A DNA stretch of 64,000 nucleotides from Penelope pileata. Lineage: Eukaryota > Chordata > Aves > Galliformes > Cracidae. The translations under genes were made by a program, and so were the position numbers. Shown here one piece after another: positions 57,692 to 64,000 of the stretch. Position 1 is the first letter of the stretch. The number at the start of each line of letters is the position of its first letter. The notes under the pieces were generated by a model. It did no database searches, had not been told where the DNA came from, and worked only from the letters and a program-made list of their open reading frames with translations. The DNA is taken from contig WBMW01002277.1 in assembly GCA_013396635.1 (NCBI GenBank), positions 648,983-712,982 of the forward strand. Direction: 5' to 3'.

Positions 57692-60268
57692 TTTCCGTAA
57701 ACCAAAAGCTATGTCTCGTTCAGGGCTTAATTTATGTATTTCAATTTTGCCTTTGCAGTAGCAGCGTGGAGGAGGTGGGTCCTGGACTGGGACTGTTTGC
57801 TCTGTCTCTGCTAGGAGGACAGCACACGCTGTGCTGCGCTGCAAACAGAACAGCAGCCATTTCCACATCGATTCGTACATCGGATTGGACTTTTCTGGAT
57901 TGTACTTTATAAAACCATGATCTAATTCAGATTCCATTTAATATTGTATGTAAAAATTCACTTTTTTTGAAGTAATATTTACATCTGCTAACATATTTTT
58001 TTTAACACAGAATCTTCTTTAATATTCCTCCCTCTCACAGTATGAGTTTATATTCAAAATTAAGACTGTAACGTTTCATGCCATATATTTGATATACAGA
58101 CTTTTCCTGTTACTTTTTTTTTAAGCTTTTGAGTAAACGACTTATGTGTTGCTATATAGTTTGAAGACTATAGGATAAAAAAGTAGTTTATTATATGCTT
58201 ATCCCATATAATTAATTTTATTCTGTATTGGTTAAAAATGTAGCAGGTGACTAACATTACTGAAAACCAAAATAAAAACTGTTTCAATTCCTGAATCAAC
58301 AGCTGAGCGCATATACAACTTTTGAAGTGACTTGGATTTAAAAGAAATATTTACCAGACAGAGATTACTCTAGACACCCACTGGAGGATGGGTGACATTC
58401 ATTACCAGTGATAATGGACATGATTGTGTACCCTGGGAAGGGACAATACAGCAGAAGGAGTTAGCAGCCAAAAACCTCATCTTCTTGAGCAACAAAACCA
58501 GGCAGTTCCGTGCCCCTTCTTTGGATGACATCAATTCAGTGCCTGAATCCAAAGAAGCACACACACACCTCTTCACAACATTTCGCATACAGACAAAGGT
58601 CCCTCACCTTTGAAGTGTGGAAAAGGCCATTCAGCAAATACCAACATCAGCCTCCTAGCAGCCGTAGAAAGAACCCAGAAGAAGAGGCAGATCCCTGGAG
58701 AAGGAAAAATATTATTGCACTAAAGTAAAGAAGGATCAAGGATTTGGCTTGTTTCAGATCCTATGGGCCTGACTTTGTTCCTTAAGCTAGGTACTCAGCT
58801 AAGCACAAGGAGCCTGAGAAGCAGTTTGCTTGAAACAAGTTGTGTGAGCAATCATCATACTTGCAGAAGAGCAAAAGTAGATAAAATGTATGAAAACTGA
58901 CATTTATGCATCGTGCTAGTGTCTAATTTTTTGCATGTATTAAGAATCTTTGACATTTTTGATACAAACTGATGGATTTGTTTATCATGTCTCTTGTGTG
59001 GACTGAATATTTCATTAATACCTTGATTAGGCTTTAATTAGATGCTACATTAGTCACCTGGTTACTGTTTATTTAGTTGGGCACATACCCATTTAGCAAA
59101 CGAACTACAACATATTTTATCTTATAATTTGTGTTGCATAGCAACCACAGAGTGATTTTTTCATAGTCTTGAATCTAAAAGTTGACACAGGTAACAGCAG
59201 GCTGAATGACACTGAATGATTCATTTTCAAGAGCCACACATAAAAGCACAGAGGCAGAATAGGGTTTTGTAGGTTTTTTTTCAAGAACTGTGCATGAACT
59301 GCGAGCTAGTAATGAAGCTACAACCCTATTTTCAGTTTCTCTAATGTTCTCCCTTTCACGAGTACCAAATTACATGCCTCTTTTTGACGTGTCTGTTCAT
59401 CTGTTCAAAATAATCTATACCCTTTGATAATAATCTCATATTTATTATCATTTTCCTGTCAAGTCAAGTTAAGGCAAAAATGAAAAATAGGCCTTCCACA
59501 CATGGTTGCTGAGCAACAGCAAATAAAGATTTGCTTTTGTGCTATCGCTTCATAAACCAGTCTTTATTCTTGTTGGTGGCCTGGGTAGGAGATCTCAATT
59601 ACAGATGTCTCTCAGAAGAATATCATAGCCTGGGCTGTATCAAGTATTCTATTTTAACCTCTATGAGACATTATAAACACCTGTGAAGAAATGAACAAGT
59701 AACTCCTCGAGTGTCAGGTGCTTTCTTGACATTTATATTATTCTTTTTTTTTCCTATTTACAATGTTATTTTCTAGATAATAACTTCTAATGAGATTATT
59801 GTACACATCTACGAACCTTGTGGAATTGTTACTATTTCTTTTCATTTGAATATATAAGAAATACATGATATATTTTGTTGTACTTAATGCAGTATCCACC
59901 CATCTCTGAGGCATGCTGTTAATTATTTACGTGCATTCATTCCCCTTGATTTTATTTTTGATCTTCCCATACTTTGATAAGTAATCTCAACAGCATGGGA
60001 GAGTGCTGGAGTTTCACACTATTCCCCTTCTCCAGATGCCCCTTGCCTGAAGGTAACGCTGCCTATCATCCTTGCCTTTATTCTGGGCAACTGTCAGCTT
60101 TCAACGGTGGGGTGATGAGACCATGAGACTGCTTATTTCCCTTAAATTAATACTATTAACACAGAACAAATTTGGAGTTTAAGAGGTTAAATAGAAACAA
60201 AACAAACAACATTCGTTACAGATGAAGAAAAGAGGAAGGTCCCTGTTAACTGGGACGAAAGTAAGGAA
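57692..60268. other. Intergenic, no gene seen
   Basis: AT-rich, with short plus-strand frames (for example 58392-58613) that have no recognisable similarity. ESYT2, the human upstream neighbour, was looked for on the minus strand and not seen. Confidence 0.55.
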
Positions 60269-60450
60269 ATGAGAGGCGCAGAGGGAGCGCTCCCCTGCCC
60301 AGCCGCTGCCGCCCCTGCCCAGCCGCTGCTCCCCAGCCCAAAAGGCCAGCGGGAGCAGCTGCGGGGGCTCCTCCGGCGCTGCGGTGCCACCCTGCGGGCT
60401 GCGCCGGTGCAGGCTCCGGGAGGAGCTCAGGCGTGGAAACTGGGCGGCTT
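60269..60450. other. Isolated GC-rich, CpG-containing patch
   Basis: About 180 bases of GC-rich DNA in AT-rich surroundings. A 20-bp unit (CCCCTGCCCAGCCGCTGCCG) is tandemly repeated near 60295-60335. A plus-strand frame of 67 codons crosses it but is Ala/Pro/Arg-rich and looks compositional. Confidence 0.6.
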
Positions 60451-63129
60451 TGCTGATTTTGCTTTGTTCTGATGCTTTCTTATCCGATAGTAATTATTTA
60501 TTATTATTTATTACGCTTTTAGTCCTCTTTCCTTATAGACAATGTAAGCAGTGACAATAGTTGTATTCTGTTAACTATCGGTACTGTGAAAATTTAAAGC
60601 AGATTTCTGAGATGCTATCAAATGCCCACAATATCATATCACTATTTGCATGGCTAAAGACATTCTACTGTAAACATAAAAAGTATTACCTTTCATGGTG
60701 ACTCCAGCATTTTATAGCGTAACGTCATGAACATCTTTCACAATACTGTGTGTTGATGAGCAAATTGACACCAGTCTGTCAGCTAATTTGTTTCAGATGT
60801 AGAACACTCTGGTCCCATCTGCCATGTCTACCTTACTTTAACCCCATTATATGTAACATCCGGAATTGCTAGGGATCTACAGCTCTTGTCAGTGTTCCAT
60901 CTCCCTTCAGGTATTTTAGTCGATATGGATAAGGAGTTGTTTCTGAAGTACAAAAATACTGTTGTCATTGATTTTATTAAAGCTCTTTGATGTTTCAGTG
61001 TGAGAGGCATCATCTAGATGTGCCATTAATCTGATATGTGACTATCAGATGGAACATCTGCCCAGCATGAAACATGTATTGTATAAATATCAGACTGGAC
61101 AGAACTTGCTTGTTCGTTTTTATGTATCTGTGTGTGCGTATGTGTGTGTATCTATTTATCCATCCGTATATACACATGGCAAACTACTTTACATTGGCTG
61201 GAGAACACACCAGCATCTATTTGTCTCTCACATCAGTGTTGGCTCTGTCAAGGCTGAGACATGAGTGTTCCCCATGTTTCTCATCCAGAACCAACCAAAG
61301 CCCACTTTGGTACTTTTCTTATAGCCTGCATGTCCAATTTCCTTCACAAACCAACAAATAGGGAATTCAGGGGAGTGCAGTCCTTGCTCCGTGCAGTACC
61401 AATCTGTGGGGATGTGTCTGGAGCCAGGCCCCTGGAGGAGCTCACGAGCTCCCTCCTGTAGACATGCCTGCCAGTTATTCCTCTTCTGTGCCTCACACAG
61501 GTTTTGTACCACAAGGCCTTCTGTCAATGTGATTGGGCATATTTTCTGATCACAACCATAAATGAAAATTGTTTTGTAAGATATATTTTTCTAGAAGAAT
61601 TTTGCCTTAGCCCATTTTTCTCATGTTTATTGTATTGCTGCATGATGGATTTCTTTGCTCTTACACATCTGAGTTTCTAGCCTCACTCTTCAAATAACAG
61701 CAGAAATAAGCACTTACAGCATGATAATGTCTCAAGCGTGCTGGTCAAGGACCTTCCCCATGTCTTAAACTGTAACGTGACTTCTGTCTGCTCTGATTGG
61801 CTTCAAGTTTTTGCACTTGGACCCCACAGTGAAACTCAGTTCTATCAGCTGTGCTCCAGAGCAAAGGAGAGCAGAGTGCAGTGGGGAATGTGTCTGTTTT
61901 TCACAGCTTTTAAGTTACAATTACTTCAGGCTCCACTCCCAAAGATGCCAGGATCCAGACTGCCTGCTTACTGTACAAGAAACAAGCTGAACAGGCAGCA
62001 AAGACTTCACAAACTCGTGTCTGCACTACCATCTAGTGGAATGTAACGGTGTCTTCAGGGAAAAAAATGCATGAATGTGCATAAATCCAAAATCTTTAAA
62101 GTCTCATTGAGAAAGATGGGACAAGCAAAGCTAAAATGCTTTATAAAAAAATGAAATGTTTAAAAATAAACATTTTATACTTTTCCAATAATCTGAACTA
62201 GAAAGAGCATGTTAAATACAATGAAAGCTATGACCTAGAACAAAGTTGCAGACTCCAAAATTTACATCTCTTTTCCAAAGGCTCATCTTAGTATTTTAAA
62301 GCTTCAGTTCCAACTAATTTTACCTGCAAATTCATGATTTACCTAATAAAATACAGAGATCCAGCACTGCTGCAAATGCCATGCCGCGAGTCACAGGCGA
62401 CCATTTCCACGCACCCAGTCATTATGTTTTACTTCATTTTTCATCCCTCGTACGAACAACAAGCCTCGAGCAGCTCAGAGATCTGCATGGGGATGCTGTT
62501 GTCACAGTCTGCCAGATTTATTGAGCTGTGCTCCGAGCTCGAAGCTACACCAGAGCTCCTCTTTGGTGGTCATCATAATTACCGTAGCTCAGAGAATATC
62601 TCGTGATTCCTGCCAAGCCAGGGCAAGGGCCTCAGCAATTCTAACTTGAAAACACTGCAACATGGTAACTTGAGCTGAACTTCCAGAGACCAAATGGAGC
62701 TGGTGCAAAATACCTTGAGTATGAGTGGAAATTTTTCTCCCATATTAAGGGCTGCACCCAACTGTCCTGCAGAGTATTAAGTGATTAACCCGTGTGAAGT
62801 GCTTGGTAAGTTCACACAGATTGATCAGTCTGGGAGAGTTTGCAGAATAACACATCAGTTTGCAAATTCACATGAAGAATAAAAAAATCTGATTTGAAAT
62901 TCAGTATTGGAAATGACGACCATTAAATGTGGGCACCTGTTTTTGTTCTAGAGACCTCGCCTCAGTTAGCCAGTACAATTGGTGACCTTCATTCAGTGCC
63001 AACAGACAACTGTCACTTTGCTAGCATTATACACGTTACAGATGAAATTCTCTGCATGTTTTTAATTTATAAACAACTTTTGCACGTTTGCTCATCAAAG
63101 CTTGCAGCTTTCCCGTTTTTTGTCCTCAG
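60451..63129. other. Intergenic, no gene seen
   Basis: AT-rich, with a TGTGTGT-rich stretch at 61125-61150. Minus-strand frame 61228-61527 (99 codons) is unrecognised and lacks supporting splice or promoter signals. Confidence 0.55.
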
Positions 63130-63249
63130 GCAGAGTTGCTACGTGCCCAGCTCCAGGAGCTGGGGCTCAGGCAGCAAAATGCCCACAGAGCCCTGCTGCA
63201 TAGGCCCGAGAATGCATTTACTGATCTTAACACTACAAAATGTACTCAG

Positions 63250-63320
63250 GAGTCACAGAATAATTCAGGTTGGAAGGGACCTCTGCAGGTCATCTAGTTG
63301 TGCTTCCTGCTAAAAGCAAT
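63250..63320 (-). mobile_element. CR1 LINE 3' tail fragment
   Basis: AGTCACAGAATAATTCAGGT then TGGAAGGGACCTCTGCAG and GTCATCTAG is a CR1 3' terminus in minus orientation, about 70 bases long before similarity fades. Confidence 0.85.
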
Positions 63321-64000
63321 GGCACTGCTTAAACACAACCCAGCCCAACCCAAGCTGATCCCCACCGTTACCCAGCAGATCTTCACCATGCACCTGATGA
63401 AGGAAATCACACCAGATTGCTGGGACATCACAGCTTTCTTCTGAGTGTCATTTCTTGCATACCCATCTCTGGGGCAGTTGGATTACCGGGAGTGGATCCC
63501 CCAGGCCAGGAACCACCCCGATCTGGCAGCCGCGATCCCCTGGGATGTGGGCACACAGAGCCCCACTGTGAAAAGAGGGGATCTCGACCAGCTTTGTGCG
63601 CCCGTGTGTCTATTTCTATATGGAACTTTAAGGGAAGAATGGCCGCTGTTAGCCCTTAATTCCTTTGCAGTGAAGTTTACAGCAACTGAGGACTCAAAGG
63701 AGCACAAGGGGAAGACGGGCTGGCTTCACTTCAGTTGCATCTGAAGAAACAGATCTGCAGCAGTCTGCTCAAATTGGATCCCGCCGTAGGTGACTGGCAA
63801 GCAGTATTCCCTGCAGATGGTGAGAACAGAGAGCATCGCCTCTCTCACATGAATACAGATTAGAGAACTTTGCTCCCAGAGCTGCCATCTAATCTGGCAG
63901 CTAAATGCACTGCGTAACACTGAAAAAAAGTGCATTTCTTACTTTAGCTTCTTTACAATTTTCAAATAATGTATTTCAGAAGATGGCAGATAATACTGAT
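63321..64000. other. Unassigned sequence at the window edge
   Basis: Two overlapping plus-strand frames (63417-63659, 63445-63744) and opposing minus-strand frames are open but unrecognised. Nothing firm can be called. Confidence 0.4.

Noticed and set aside
58392..58613. Frame containing ITSDNG, reminiscent of an integrase motif
   Set aside because: A single short motif with no surrounding catalytic residues or length. Chance.
1..64000. CRISPR arrays, operons, insertion sequences or other prokaryotic systems
   Set aside because: No regularly spaced repeats, no dense ORF layout and no ribosome-binding sites. Intron-exon structure and CR1 elements show vertebrate nuclear DNA.

Overview
The window reads as vertebrate nuclear DNA, most likely from a bird. 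The interspersed repeats are almost all CR1-type LINE 3' fragments, whose tails end in the ATTCTATGA motif. Introns are compact and AT-rich, there is one strong CpG island, and the single gene I can reconstruct resembles NCAPG2. I cannot name the species. Nothing here looks prokaryotic: there are no operons, no CRISPR array and no insertion sequences.

NCAPG2 fills the centre of the window on the minus strand. It encodes the G2 HEAT-repeat subunit of condensin II. I could place a non-coding first exon (from 56572 upward, inside the CpG island), a start codon at 54545-54543, and 27 coding exons down to a stop codon at 17063-17061. Every coding exon is bounded by AG/GT-type splice sites and all intron phases agree. 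The exons add up to 3,432 coding bases, or 1,143 residues plus a stop, the same length as I recall for the human protein. The best conserved part is residues about 226-570 (the Condensin2nSMC region and neighbouring HEAT repeats). Residues about 740-1126 are more divergent but still alignable. The gene looks intact.

Layout: 1-690 holds two CR1 fragments meeting tail to tail. 690-15880 is AT-rich DNA with one further CR1 and no supportable gene. 15884-16716 is a degraded minus-strand CR1 lying just past the NCAPG2 3' end. 16890-56700 is NCAPG2. 56400-57360 is its CpG island promoter, with a (CGGCA)7 tract, a TCTCGCGAGA palindrome and a G-quadruplex motif. 57370-64000 is apparently intergenic, with a small GC-rich patch at 60.3 kb and a CR1 tail at 63.25 kb. 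Neither of the neighbours known in human (ESYT2 upstream, PTPRN2 downstream) is recognisable.

The most unusual structures cluster at the NCAPG2 5' end. Intron 1 is mostly a CR1 copy split by a 671-bp LTR-like insertion, and a perfect 46-bp inverted repeat (56213-56258 and 57646-57691) brackets the whole CpG island. I found no convincing undescribed multi-gene system.
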